Assembly (NCBI GenBank): GCA_963575745.1
Contig: CAUYUJ010016145.1
Coordinates: 1 to 55,000 of the forward strand
DNA: 55,000 nt
Source of the DNA: Prorocentrum cordatum
Lineage: Eukaryota > Sar > Dinophyceae > Prorocentrales > Prorocentraceae
Direction of reading: 5' to 3'
Below are positions 30,313 to 40,230 of the stretch, one piece after another. A program made the position numbers and the translations under genes. A model generated the notes under the pieces. That model saw only the letters and a list, made by a program, of their open reading frames with translations, was not told the DNA's origin and searched no databases. Each line of letters opens with the position of its first letter. Within the stretch, counting starts at the first letter, position 1.

Positions 30313-32227
30313 TTTTTTGACGTGCGAAAGCGAGCACCCGCGCAGCCGCGGCGCTCGACCCCGCCCAAAGGCTCAATCCGGGACCTTTGGGAGCTGCGCA
30401 ATGCATTGCGCCGCCAAGCATGCAAACGCCTCCGCGCTGCCACCCGCGCGGGGCAATTCCCCAAGGAGCAGCGCCGCCTGGCACCGCGCCGGCAGACGCT
30501 CCCGCCAGCCCGGGCACGCGCTCCCCAGCAAGCTTGCTGCCGATGCCGAATTGTCGCCGCAGCGGAGGCAGAAGACGTGGCCCGGCCCGTGCGCGAGGGC
30601 GTGGGGCCACCAAGAGCGGCCGGCGAAAAACGCGGCCAGCATGTCCCCACTGCTGACGGCCGCGTCCGTTCCGCTGCGGCGCGGGCAGGTCGGCGCTGGC
30701 GTCGCCCGGCCAGCGGGGGCGTCGGCCGCCGGGGCGGACGCCGCGCGGGCCCGGGTCCCGCGGCGCACGTTGCGCCAGTCGCGCGGCCGGCGGCGGGCGG
30801 CGGGCGGCGCCGCCGCCAGGGCAGCCAGCTGCGTGGCTGCGAGCACGCGCTGCGCGGCCTCCAGCTGCTCGAGCTCCCTGCGGCGCGCGGCCACAGCTGC
30901 TGGTGGGGGGGCGCGCTGCGCCGCGGCTGCCCCAGCATTGCCGTCGGCCGCCGCGTTGCCCAGGCGGTCCCGCTCGCGCAGCCCGCGCTCGCGCGCCTCC
31001 GCTGGCGTCAGGTGCGCGGGGACCCACCGGGCCCTGAGCCTCCCGCTGCGGAGAGCCTCAACCACCTGCAGCCAGAGGTAGGCGTGCTCCCACTCCCGCG
31101 GGTCCGCGCCGGCCGCGGCCTGAGCGCAGCAGCGAACGACGTACTTGCTGTCGGAAGCGAGATCGATGGGGTCCCCGACGGCGCGCGCGGCCGCCACCAC
31201 CGCTGCGACCTCGGCGCGCTGGGCTGTCTGCAGCCCGTCCACCGGGCCGCCGAGGTTGGTCTGTCGGGTGGATGCACGCGCCGTCACTCCACACAGTGCG
31301 GCGGGGCGCGTCGGGCTGCAGCTCGGCCTGCGGCGGGAACAGCGGGTCGTCGCGGCTGGCGGCGTCGGCGAGGGTAGCCAGGAGGGGCGGCGTGGCCAAG
31401 ACCCCCGTGATGGCGACTCCTGCGGGCAGCTCCTGGCGGAAGGCAGCTGCGTCCGGGGACGGGGCGCCCCGGGAGGTGAACGCTGCGGCCAACGCCGCGC
31501 GCCGCTTGCCCTCCCACGCCGGACACGCCCAAAAGCGGTGCTCGCGGTCCTCAGGGGCTAAGCCACAGTGCGGGCACGTCGCCACCTGGCCATTCCACTT
31601 CGTCGCGACGGATTCCGTGACGACGCTGCCGCAAATGACTCTGCGCAACGCCCCAGCGGCGTCGGCCCCAAGCGTACCGCCCTCGAGCAGACAGCGCGTC
31701 GCCCAGCGGTCCACGCCGTCGGCCAGGTGGGCGTAACACGGCCGGCGGGCCGCGACCTTGCGGCATTCGGACTGGGCCCACGCCGCCAAGAGGACCCGTT
31801 CGGTGGCCCGTCTCGGCCGGTCGGCAGGCCGCCAGCCGCCTGGCGCCGTCGGCACGCCGCCCCAGCACTCCACGTCGCTGCCCAGACACAGCTCGCGCAT
31901 GCTGCGCAACGCGGCGGCCACGGGCCCGACGGCGCGCCCGGCCCCCGCGTGGACAGCCGCGGCCGTGTTGCGCCACAGAGAGCGGTCGAGCTGGCCAGAC
32001 CGAAGCGCCCGCGCGACCCGCAGCACCGGCGCGAGCGTCACCACGGCCTTTGGGTCCAGGCGCCGGGTGGGCCTGAGCACGCCGAACACGATCTCAGCGG
32101 CCGCCCGGGGGCCGTGGCGAGTGGCGCCCCTGGCCGCGCGGCGGAGCTGCTCCAACTCGCGGGCAGCAGGGCGCCCGCAGGACGACCCGTAGGTGCCCGC
32201 GGCCGTGCCGGCGGCAGCGCCCAGCAG
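30313..32227 (-). mobile_element. 5'-truncated non-LTR retrotransposon with target-site duplication
   Basis: Flanked by the perfect 16-bp repeat GAGCTCCGGGAGGGGC at 30297-30312 and 32228-32243. Next to the left copy is TTTTTT, that is, a six-A tail at the 3' end of a minus-strand element. Removing the 1915 bp plus one repeat restores a normal LAT unit (GAGCTCC..GGGGCACGATCCGCG). The element contains only the end of the polyprotein and a 3' UTR of about 60 bp, so it is 5'-truncated, as is usual for LINE insertions. Confidence 0.85.
30373..32227 (-). pseudogene. LINE ORF2 C-terminal part: zinc knuckle and RNase H, frameshifted
   Basis: From the truncated 5' end the minus strand encodes a region expected after the reverse transcriptase, then a knuckle CPHCGLAPEDREHRFWAC (CX2CX8HX4C), then an RNase H domain: WSDGA (first Asp), a frameshift near 31265-31290, TAQRAEVAA (Glu), LASDSKYV (Asp), RWVPAH, and RLGNAAADGNA (last Asp). 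A Cys-containing tail follows (HVFCLRCGDN, then a Gly/Pro-rich end), with the stop at 30373-30375. RNase H removes the RNA strand during retrotransposition (family knowledge). All four acidic residues are visible, but one frameshift and the absence of RT and endonuclease make this a dead copy. Open frame extending beyond 32227 belongs to the host repeat, not the element. Confidence 0.75.
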
Positions 32228-32385
32228 GAGCTCCGGGAGGGGCACGATCCGCGCGAGGGGCGTCCCGCAATTGGCCCGGTGAAGCTGCGTTTGTCTGGGG
32301 CCGTTGGTGGCGCTCATTGGGGGACACGATCCGCGCGAAGAGTGTGCCGGAATGGGCTGGTGGACGCTATGCGGTCCCGCCTGCC
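32228..32385 (+). repeat. LAT copy E, continuation right of the LINE
   Basis: Begins with the second target copy and continues ACGATCCGCGCGAGGGGC, then one more unit (GGCCGTTGGTGGCGCTCATT, then ACGATCCGCG, then GACGCTATGCGG). Confidence 0.65.
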
Positions 32386-33129
32386 TCCTTCGCCTTCCTC
32401 CGTTCGTCCTGCCTCCAACCGCCCCTGTCTGAGTCTGTTCTCATCCTTCCTTCCGCCTGTATCCTCGTTTCTCCCTCCTCCCTCTTCATGCACGTTCCTC
32501 TGTCCTCCCTGCGAAAGAGAGCCGATGGCACTTGCGACCCTCAGACTGGGTTCGCGGGATCTTCCTTTGAGTTCCCCGTCCCTGGGATCTCTGAATTCTT
32601 GGGGTCCTGGGATTCGATTGGCTCTTTGCATTGCGTTGCGTTGTACTGCGCTGCGTTTATTTGCGTCGAACGTCCTTGTGTATTGCTTCGTGCTTCACAT
32701 CACCTTTGTCCACATTCCTCTACTTTGCCTTGAACTGTACTTCATCGCATTGCCTTGCACTCGCTTCGCTCACTTCTGCGTGCAATGCTTCGCGTTCCAT
32801 TGTCCTCACATCCAGTTTCCATGGCGATGTGCTGCATTGCACTGTCGTTGCACCGATTGCATTTCTTTCATCGTCTTGCATTTCTTCGGATTGAATTGCA
32901 CGGAAGCGTCCTTGTCGGTTACGCGTCTCTGCTCGGTCCACGTTGTTGACATTCCTTCATCTTATGTTCAAAGCCATGGCGGTTGACTACTGCAGTGGAA
33001 CTGCGAGCTTGTCAAGGGCTGCGGCTTGCTGGAAATTACGCGCTCGCGAAGCGCGCGCGTGGCCAAAGAGGGCCCCAACAGGTGGACGAGATGGACCAAA
33101 GAGGGCGAACTCGAGCTACCGTTCCGAGC
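32386..33129. other. No gene; degenerate TTGC-rich words
   Basis: 32390-32620 is pyrimidine-rich. 32620-32900 has loose TTGCATTGC/TTGCGTTG words as at 17285-17470. 33040-33065 contains CGCGAAGCGCGCGCGTGG, shared with the hairpin at 36001-36040. Confidence 0.4.
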
Positions 33130-33250
33130 CATCCGCCCCAGGATCGCCCCCGAGGCCGCCAACAGGCCCCCCAAGGGGCCCCCACGGGGCCCCACGACGC
33201 CCTCACAAAAAGGCTTCCAGGAGGCCCCCAAGAGGCCCCCAGGAGGCCTC
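33130..33250 (+). repeat. Degenerate 11-bp minisatellite (CCAAGAGGCCC)
   Basis: AGGCCCCCAAGAGGCCCCCA-type repetition ending directly at the spliced-leader-like sequence. Confidence 0.6.
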
Positions 33251-33271
33251 GAGTAGCCATCTTGGCCCGAG
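33251..33271 (+). other. Relic of the dinoflagellate spliced leader
   Basis: GAGTAGCCATCTTGGCCCGA plus a final G matches the 22-nt dinoflagellate spliced leader at 16 of 21 aligned positions, including GTAGCCAT and TTGGC. It lies 60 bases before the ATG of the downstream gene, in the right orientation, where a trans-spliced mRNA would carry it. Genomic relics of this kind mark genes that arose by reverse transcription of mature mRNA (established for dinoflagellates). Confidence 0.6.
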
Positions 33272-33331
33272 GAGCCCCTGGCCCTGAGCGCCCCCGGACT
33301 TTCCAGGGGGAAGCCCCCCCTGCGGACCTCG

Positions 33332-34258
33332 GTGGCCCCGGCGATGCGCCCCGGACGCGGAGCGGCGCAGCGACGGCCCCGCCCCGCTGCTGCCGCGGGC
33401 CTCCTGGGCGCAGCCTGCGGCGCCTCCTGCCGCGCGGCGGCGCGGCCGCGTGCCTTCGCCGCCGCGCCCGCCGCCGGCGCCGCGGGCGCCGCGCCGAGCC
33501 GCGGCGCCGCCCCAGCGGCGCACCGAGGCCCCGCGCAGAGGCCCCGCGCAGGCGGGGCCGGCGGGGCGCCGCGGGCGCTGGCGGCCTCGGGCGCGGCCGC
33601 GGCGCTGGCGGCCAAGGGCGCCCGGCGCGGCCGGGGTGCCCGAGAAGCGGCCTCGGAGGCGGCTGGCGGGGACCTCGCCGAGGCGACCGAGGAGCGCGGC
33701 CGGGTAATCCGCGTCACGTACGAGGGCACCAAGCTGCTGGAGATCCCGGGCGGGGACGTGGCCTCGATGGACGCCTTCATGAAGGAGAACGCCACCACCG
33801 TTTGCATACAGGGCGTAGAGAGGATCGAGGATGGGCCACAAGATGATCCGTCTGTCAAGTACGCGTTCTTGGAGCCTAACGACGTGGGCCCCTTTAAATC
33901 GCAGATGAGGCTTTTGCTGCAGGTGGAGCCCAAGGAGACCCAGAAAGTGGAAATACACATCCTGGAGATGTGGAGTGGAAACGTTGACAAGAAGACTGGA
34001 GAGGTGACGTACCCGCCAGAGGGCAAGATCAAGTTCGACACAGAGAACACAGTGACGTGGGAGGAAAGCGCTGGTGGGTTGAAGGTAATCAACACCAGCA
34101 ATGCAGTTTCGACAAACGTGTTACCGTGGTGGTTTCCTGTGCCTGATGTCATTGTCCAGAAGGTGTCCCAGTTTTTCATCAGCAAGATCATCAGCGCTGG
34201 CCAGACAGGCGTGAACACGCAGATCAAGGAGCAGTACGCAGCGTGGCGTGCAAAGTAA
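33332..34258 (+). CDS. DUF1997-like protein, probably plastid-targeted
   Basis: 308 aa, uninterrupted, no introns. Residues 1 to about 118 are Ala/Arg/Gly-rich with a weak hydrophobic patch (AAAAGLLGAACGA) and RAFAAAP near residue 42, resembling the bipartite presequences of peridinin-plastid proteins, which often carry an FVAP-like motif. Residues about 122-308 form a conserved-looking domain: VIRVTYEGTKLLEIPGG, then FMKENATTVCIQGVERI, then VNTQIKEQYAAWRAK at the end, with a VLPWWFPVPDVIVQKVSQFF segment. The pattern recalls DUF1997, a family of unknown biochemical function found in cyanobacteria and plastids. Codon use is normal and the domain is not low complexity, unlike everything around it. 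The ATG at 33332 is the first in frame after the spliced-leader relic. The 3' side shows no poly-A. The domain call is from memory of the family and is moderately sure; the coding call is strong. Confidence 0.8.
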   Translation: MAPAMRPGRGAAQRRPRPAAAAGLLGAACGASCRAAARPRAFAAAPAAGAAGAAPSRGAAPAAHRGPAQRPRAGGAGGAPRALAASGAAAALAAKGARRGRGAREAASEAAGGDLAEATEERGRVIRVTYEGTKLLEIPGGDVASMDAFMKENATTVCIQGVERIEDGPQDDPSVKYAFLEPNDVGPFKSQMRLLLQVEPKETQKVEIHILEMWSGNVDKKTGEVTYPPEGKIKFDTENTVTWEESAGGLKVINTSNAVSTNVLPWWFPVPDVIVQKVSQFFISKIISAGQTGVNTQIKEQYAAWRAK

Positions 34259-34864
34259 AAGTAGTTTGCGATTTGTTTTCCATTGTTTACCGGCCAAGCG
34301 GAGCGAGAGATTGCAGAGTGAGGGGTGTTGCTGTCCATTAGAATTTTCCACGCCTCCCGCTTTCTCTTCTCCAGGGGTCCTCGGAGGTTCCCAGGATGTT
34401 CCCCCCCGGTGGTCCCTGGAGGCCAACAGAGGGCCTAAAATTGACGAAGCCTTGATCCTCCTCCCCGCTCGGATGTGTTGCCGGCGTGTGCCGGCCCCAC
34501 GCCGCTGCGGCGTGCGCGCCGCGCACCCTCGGCAGGGGCCGGCGGGAGCCTGGGGGTCGCGAGAGGCCAGTTTCGCGCACCGCGGCGCGGCGCTCTGGGG
34601 GGCGAATTTCTCCTGGGAGTTGCGGGGGGGGGGCGAGGAGACGTGAGGAGGTGGAGGTTGGGGATGGAAGAGTAGATCGGCCCTGGCAAGGGTAAGGGCA
34701 GTGCCGCGCCGAGGGAGCGGCAGGGGCCAGCTGCGTCCAAAGCCGACCGACATGTGCGTGGGGCCTCGTCGCCATCAGGGCGGCGGGCTCAATTTTCGAA
34801 GCAGCTCTGAATGCGCTCTGTTGTTCACAAGAGATGAGTACACAAAAATAAGGCCCAACGGGTG
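34259..34864. other. 3' flank of the DUF1997-like gene, no further gene
   Basis: The probable 3' UTR starts AAGTAGTTTGCGATTTG. GC-rich sequence follows to 34740, then a short lower-GC stretch. No canonical polyadenylation signal stands out, as is usual in dinoflagellates. Confidence 0.4.
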
Positions 34865-35880
34865 GTTCAGAAAAAAAATGCCCCCAGGAGGCCTCCAGGA
34901 AGCCCAAAGGAGATCCCCAAGAGGCTCCAAACGGGCCTCTGAGAGACTTCCCAAGAAACCTCAACATAAATCTACGAGAGGCCTCTGGTCCACAACCTAG
35001 GCCCGTTCCTGGGGCGCCGCCTGGTGGGCACAGGTCTTGCTTGTGTGTATGTATATGTGTATGCATGTGTCTGCATGTACGTGCGCACGCATGTATGCAT
35101 GCACGAGTGTATGTATGTGTTCATGCATGTGCGCATGTACGAGGGAAGAGAAATCACTTGGCCTGGCGAAGGGCCCACCCGTATGCAGCTGCGTGTAGCG
35201 CAGGGCGCGGCTCTCTCTTCAAATATTGCGCGCCGCGGGGCAAAGGATAGGGGGTCGCTGCGGAGCTAGCCCGCATAGGCAAGCTGAGCTCTCTGTGGGG
35301 CGCGATCCGCGTGAAGGAGGTGGCCGCCGCGCGAGCGCGCCCACTGAGGCCGTAGGTGGAGCTCCTTGTGGAGCGCGGTCTGCGTGTAGCGTCGCCGAGA
35401 CGGGCGTGGGGACGCTATGCGAAATTGCCCATGGGTGTCATAGATGGATATCCTTGCGGGGTACGATCCGCGTCAGAGGTGTGGCGAAATAGGCCGAGGG
35501 ACGCCATGCGACCCCTCCTGTTGGAGCTGTCGGTGGAGCTCCCTACGGGGCGCGGTCCGCGTGAGGGGTGTGCCGAAATCGGCGTGAAGACGCCATGCGA
35601 ACCTTCTCTTCTGGGCCGTAGGTGGAGCTTCCTTCGGGCAACGATCCTTGCCAGAGGTGTCACTCTATGGGTGGAGCGCATGCGAACATTGTCTCTGGGG
35701 CTGCCTGTTTAGCTTTCTGTGGGACGCGATCCGTTTGAGGGGTGAGTCGACATATGCAGGGGACGCTATGCGAATCCTAACAGGGAATGGAGCGGGACAG
35801 CAGGAGCAGGAGCAGGAGCACGGTGAGGAGGAGGAGGACGAGGAGGAGGAGGAGGAGCAGGACGATGACGATGACGAGGG
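34865..35880 (+). repeat. LAT composite element, copy F, paralogue of copy E
   Basis: Same order as 29165-30110: minisatellite, CCACAACCTAGGCCCGTTCC, a GTAT-like tract, leader (35159-35195), repeat units and GAG tract. Units are closely similar to copy E, e.g. GACGCTATGCGAAATTGC in both. There is no LINE. Sequence diverges from copy E after about 35880. Confidence 0.65.
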
Positions 35881-36000
35881 AGGGGGAGGGGGAGGGGGCC
35901 GAGGCAGCTGTAGATTCTGCAACGCCCACATGCAGCGGATTTCGCAATGTCGCCGATCAGACGAGCGAAAGCGAGAGCCGTAAAACGTGGCGCAGTTGTA

Positions 36001-36040
36001 ACTAGAACCTAAGTGCGCGAAGCGCGCGCGTGGTTCTAGT
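36001..36040. other. 40-nt hairpin with ACTAGAACC arms
   Basis: Perfect 9-bp arms ACTAGAACC and GGTTCTAGT enclose a GC inner stem (GTGCGCGAAGCGCGCGC). It is followed by a TTCTAGACGCTTCGCTTGG stretch and TTCTTGCAG, which resembles an intron 3' end, so it may lie in an intron or introner-type element. Confidence 0.5.
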
Positions 36041-37300
36041 AATTCTAGACGCTTCGCTTGGCTTCTTGCAGAAAGTGCCGCCTTCAGCTGCTCTCTGGTA
36101 CCCTGGTATGCCGACCAGCAGTGGGCCACAGCGGGCCACACGGTGTGGGGGCGTCACGCCTTCCTTGCCCGGAGGACAGGCTCAGCAGCTGACGGAAGAC
36201 TCGCGGGGGTCTTTCACTGCGGCGACGGGCGAGGCGACATACGTTCCCGCACTTGGTGATGTTCCCTCTGTAATCGGCAAACCAGCGGCCGTTAGCCACT
36301 CCCTGGTAGCGCTCTCTGCCCAGCTCCCGTTGCCCCCCTCCCTTGGGATTCTGGCAGCGGCCAGCTGACAATACTGGCACGTGGACTACCGCTGGGGCCG
36401 TGGTCCACCTGTCCCATCTGGCCCCTGGCCCTGCTGTAGCTGTTTTCACCACAACCGGCGCGCTCCACTCCCCGCGCCCTCTGGTTCCCACCGTGCTGGG
36501 GCGGCTCTCCCCCCGCGGTTGGGCCACCTGCCTCGCTCCTTCCTGGTCCCCCCCCGCTCTGGCGGCTGGGCGTTGCAGCGACTCGTCCGCCCCAGCCCCC
36601 CTTCCCCCCGCTCCAGCGGCTCTGTCCTCCCCTGGGGCTTGGGGGTCCCGAGCGCACGTGGTACAGCCTGTGCGCTCCCGGCTGCCGGCCGACCGTGTTG
36701 ACTTGCCCACGGTCCCTGGCGGCGTCGCCCACGGCATCCTCTTGCTACCTCGATTCGGCGATGAGGCGTGGATCTCCCTGGTTCGGGCAGCCTTCAGTCG
36801 TCGGTTCCAGCTTGAGAGTGCGCGTGGCATTCCCTGATCCGGTGGTTCAGGCGCTTACGGTGTCGAGTACATCCATCGTACCCCTGGCTACTTCGCCCGT
36901 CCCTGGGGCCTTCCGTGGCCGGACGCTCGCAGGATCAGTACCCTCTCCGGGGCTTTGGTGTGCGACTTTGGTGGCGCCACCCAGTGCACCAGTTGGACCA
37001 AGTTGGGCACCCATGGCAGTCATCGCAGTGTACCGACTGGCCGCCTCCCTGGTCACACCCTGGCAGACCCTCGCGCCATTTTGGTTGCGTCCCATCTGTG
37101 GTTGGCTAATTCGCATGCGCGCTCCCCTGGACCAGTTCCCTGGCAGCTGCAGCTTGCACCCCCCTCGCGCCAGCCCGCCCGCCGAGGCGCTGCCTGAGGT
37201 CGCCGGCCCGTCGGCGTTAGGTAATTCGGTTCTTGCGCGGCCCGCTTGACTCGCCGCTGGCGCTACCGCCTGCGGTTGCGAAGAAAGTAACCCCACCAGT
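36041..37300. other. Unidentified GC-rich region, possibly decayed coding
   Basis: Open frames exist on both strands (longest 36084-36830 minus, 36695-37249 plus). The minus strand shows scattered Cys pairs (CQYCQ, TKCGNVCR) that could be a ruined zinc finger, but stops separate them. I cannot identify a gene. Confidence 0.25.
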
Positions 37301-37364
37301 CCATCCAGAAACGATGCCCAGGGGAATTGCCGTGATCCGGGAAGTGGGCAGCACACAGAGGAAG

Positions 37365-37800
37365 GGCCCCCCAGTGGAGGCCTCTTGGGGCGTCTTGGGG
37401 GCCTCTTGGCGGTCCCAGACGCCTCTTAGAGTGTTTAGGGTGCTTCGGAGAGCTTCTTGGGGCCGCTCGGGAGCCTCCTGGGCGCCTCTTGGGGCCCTCT
37501 TGAAGCGCTCTTGGGAGCCTTGGGAGCGCTCTTGGAACCCTCTTGGAGCCCTCTTGGGCCACCTTGAGGCCTTGAGGCCTCGGCGAGAAAGCCAAACACA
37601 TTAATTGCCCTAAGGGTTTGGAAGGAGATTGGCCTCTTTGGGGCCTCCTGGGGGAGCTCTTTGGCCACTTGGAGCCGTCGTGGAGCGGTCATGGGGCTTC
37701 TTCGAGCATCGTGGGGGCCATCTTGAGGCATCTTGGGGTATCTTGAGCCATCTTGGAGGTCATCTTGGGCTCCCCCAGGTGCTCTTGGAGTCATCTGAAG
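37365..37800 (-). repeat. Degenerate 11-bp minisatellite (GGCCTCTTGGG)
   Basis: About 40 loose copies of CTCTTGGGGGCC-like words, the complement of the family at 4890-5125. It ends at a run of 15 C (37806-37820). Confidence 0.65.
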
Positions 37801-37858
37801 CAGCGCCCCCCCCCCCCCCCAGGAGGCCAACATCTGGCCAAAACCTTAATAAAATCAT

Positions 37859-37877
37859 TTACGGGCGCAGCCCGTAA
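37859..37877. other. Perfect hairpin TTACGGGC-GCA-GCCCGTAA
   Basis: 8-bp arms and a 3-nt loop, extendable outward imperfectly through AATCA/TTGATT. It lies about 75 bases before the 36-bp satellite. Confidence 0.6.
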
Positions 37878-37934
37878 TTTGATTCTCGCGAGGTAGACAC
37901 TGACAGACTGAACTGAACCACCAGGCCGTTAGAT

Positions 37935-39160
37935 GGCAGTTTTATTTCCGCGGGTGAGGATATTTCGGGTGGCAGTTTTAAGCCAGCTGGTGAGCATATT
38001 TCGGTGGCAGTTTTAAGCCAGCGGGTGAGGATATTTCGGTGGCAGTTTTAAGCGCCAGCGGGTGAGGATGTTTCGGTGGCAGTTTTAAGCCAGCGGGTGA
38101 GGATATCTCGGGTGAGGATATTTCGGTGGCAGTTTTACGCCAGCGGGTGAGGATATTTCGGGTGGCAGGTTTAAGCCAGCGGGTGAGGATATCTCGCGTG
38201 GCAGTTTTAAGCCAGCGGGTGAAGATATTTCGGATGAGGATATTTCGGGTGGCTGTTTTAAGCCAGCGGGTGAGGATATTTCGGGTGGCAGGTTTAAGCC
38301 AGCGGGTGAGGATATCTCGGGTGGCAGTTTTAAGCCAGCGGGTGAGGATATCTCGGGTGGCAGTTTTAAGCCAGCGGGTGAGAATATTTGGGTGGCAGTT
38401 TTATGTCCGCGGGTGAGGATATTTCGGGTGGCAGTTTTAAGCCAGCTGGTGAGCATATTTCGGTGGCAGTTTTAAGCCAGCGGGTGAGGATATTTCGGTG
38501 GCAGTTTTAAGCGCCAGCGGGTGAGGATGTTTCGGTGGCAGTTTTAAGCCAGCGGGTGAGGATATCTCGGGTGAGGATATTTCGGTGGCAGTTTTACGCC
38601 AGCGGGTGAGGATATTTCGGGTGGCAGGTTTAAGCCAGCGGGTGAGAATATCTCGCGTGGCAGTTTTAAGCCAGCGGGTGAAGATATTTCGGATGAGGAT
38701 GTTTCAGGTGGCTCTTTTAATCCAGCGGGTGAGGATATTTCGGGTGGCAGGTTTAAGCCAGCGGGTGAGGATATCTCGGGTGGCAGTTTTAAGCCAGCGG
38801 GTGAGGATATCTCGGGTGGCAGTTTTAAGCCAGCGGGTGAGAATATTTGGGTGGCAGTTTTAAGCCAGCGGGTGGGGATATTTCGGGTGGCAGTTTTAAG
38901 CCAGCTGGTGAGCATATTTCGGTGGCAGTTTTAAGCCAGCGGGTGAGGATATTTCGGTGGCAGTTTTAAGCCAGCGGGTGAGGATGAAGCCAGCGGGAGG
39001 ATGAGGATATCGGTGGGGTGAGGATATTAGGCCAGCGGGTGAGGATATCAGTTTTACGCCAGCGGGTGAGGATATTTCGGGGATAAGGGTTTTTAAGCCA
39101 GCGGGTGAGGATATTTCGGGTGGCAGGTTTAAGCAAGCGGGTGAGGATATCTCGGGCGGA
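37935..39160 (+). repeat. 36-bp satellite with 459-bp higher-order repeat
   Basis: Unit of 36 bp: GGTGAGGATATCTCGGGTGG then CAGTTTTAAGCCAGCG, with 35-bp and truncated variants. The same ordered set of variants recurs exactly every 459 bp (equivalent points 37951, 38410, 38869). After about 38960 the units break down. Confidence 0.9.
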
Positions 39161-39164
39161 CGAG

Positions 39165-40009
39165 GCAAGAGGCGGCGGGAGGAGGATTTCATTGAAAATG
39201 GACGACGGGGGGGGGGAGATCAGCTCGAGGGCGGAGGACGCGGACGGGATGAGGAGGCGGCAGAAGGGAGGAGGAGGTGGAAGTGGAGGAGTCGAAGGAG
39301 GAGGAGGAGGAGGTGGAAGAGGAGGAGGAGGAGGAAGAGGAGGGAGGAACCGAGAAGAGCTCTGTGCTCGGCGCGGGCATCCAGCCGCCACGCGATGCAT
39401 CATCTGTATGGTCGGCCCAGCCGACGGCTACGCCTCCAGCGAGGTGCTGCGCCCGTATATATGCTCGCCCCTTGGCGTGGGGCTGGCGGGGGGCCAAGGG
39501 GCGAGCTGTCCGGTGATTGAGTTTGGCATTGTCGCCGAGGCCTCTTGGAGCGTCTTGGGTGCCTCTGGGGGGCCTCTGGGGGCCTCTTGGGGTCTCTTGG
39601 GAGCCTCTTGGGGGTATCCTGAGGGCCTTTGGGGGGCCTCTTGGGGCTTCCTGGCCACCTCTGGGGACCCTTTTCGGGACACCCTTGGGAGCACTCGTGG
39701 GGCCATTTCGGAGGAGATCGATCAAAGAAGGGGGGGTCCCTAATTAGCACCGCACCCAAGAGGCCAAAATGGGGCCAAAACCCTACAATGATTGTGGTTT
39801 CCTCGCCGAGGCCGTTTTGGACGCCCTGACCGCTTGCGGGACGCCCCGTTCAGGTCCAAGGGGGGGGTAGGGGGAGGGGTAAGGACTCCCTCCCCGCCCG
39901 CAAGCCGTCTCGTTCACTCCCACCCGCCCTCCCAACACATACGTAACACCCGAGCCTGGCCCGAGTTCAGAAGATTCAGCAGTCGTCTTTGGATGGGCAG
40001 CTACTGGGG
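39165..40009. repeat. GGA tract, GGCCTCTTGGG minisatellite and spacer
   Basis: GGA/GAG-rich 39230-39350. Minisatellite of the 11-bp family at 39535-39735. Sequence 39736-40009 has no recognisable feature. Confidence 0.6.
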
Positions 40010-40230
40010 GGGCCAAGCCTCCGCCGCCCCCGCCGCCTCCGCCGCCGCCGCCGCCGCGCCGCCCGCCGCCGCCGCCGCCGCCGCCGCCGCCCCCGCGGCC
40101 GAATCGCCGCAGCCGCTGCCGCTGCCGCCGCAGCCGCTGCCGCCACCGTTGCCGCCGCCGCCCCCGCCGCCGCCGCCGCCACCGCCACCGCCGCCGCAAC
40201 CGCCGCAGCCGCCGCAGCCGCCGCCGCCAA
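40010..40230. repeat. (CCG)n microsatellite
   Basis: About 215 bp of GCC/CCG triplets with CTG and CAC islands. Confidence 0.95.

Noticed and set aside
36084-36830. 248-codon minus frame with scattered cysteines as a zinc-finger protein
   Set aside because: Cys spacing is irregular, stops lie between candidate pairs, and plus-strand frames of similar length overlap it.
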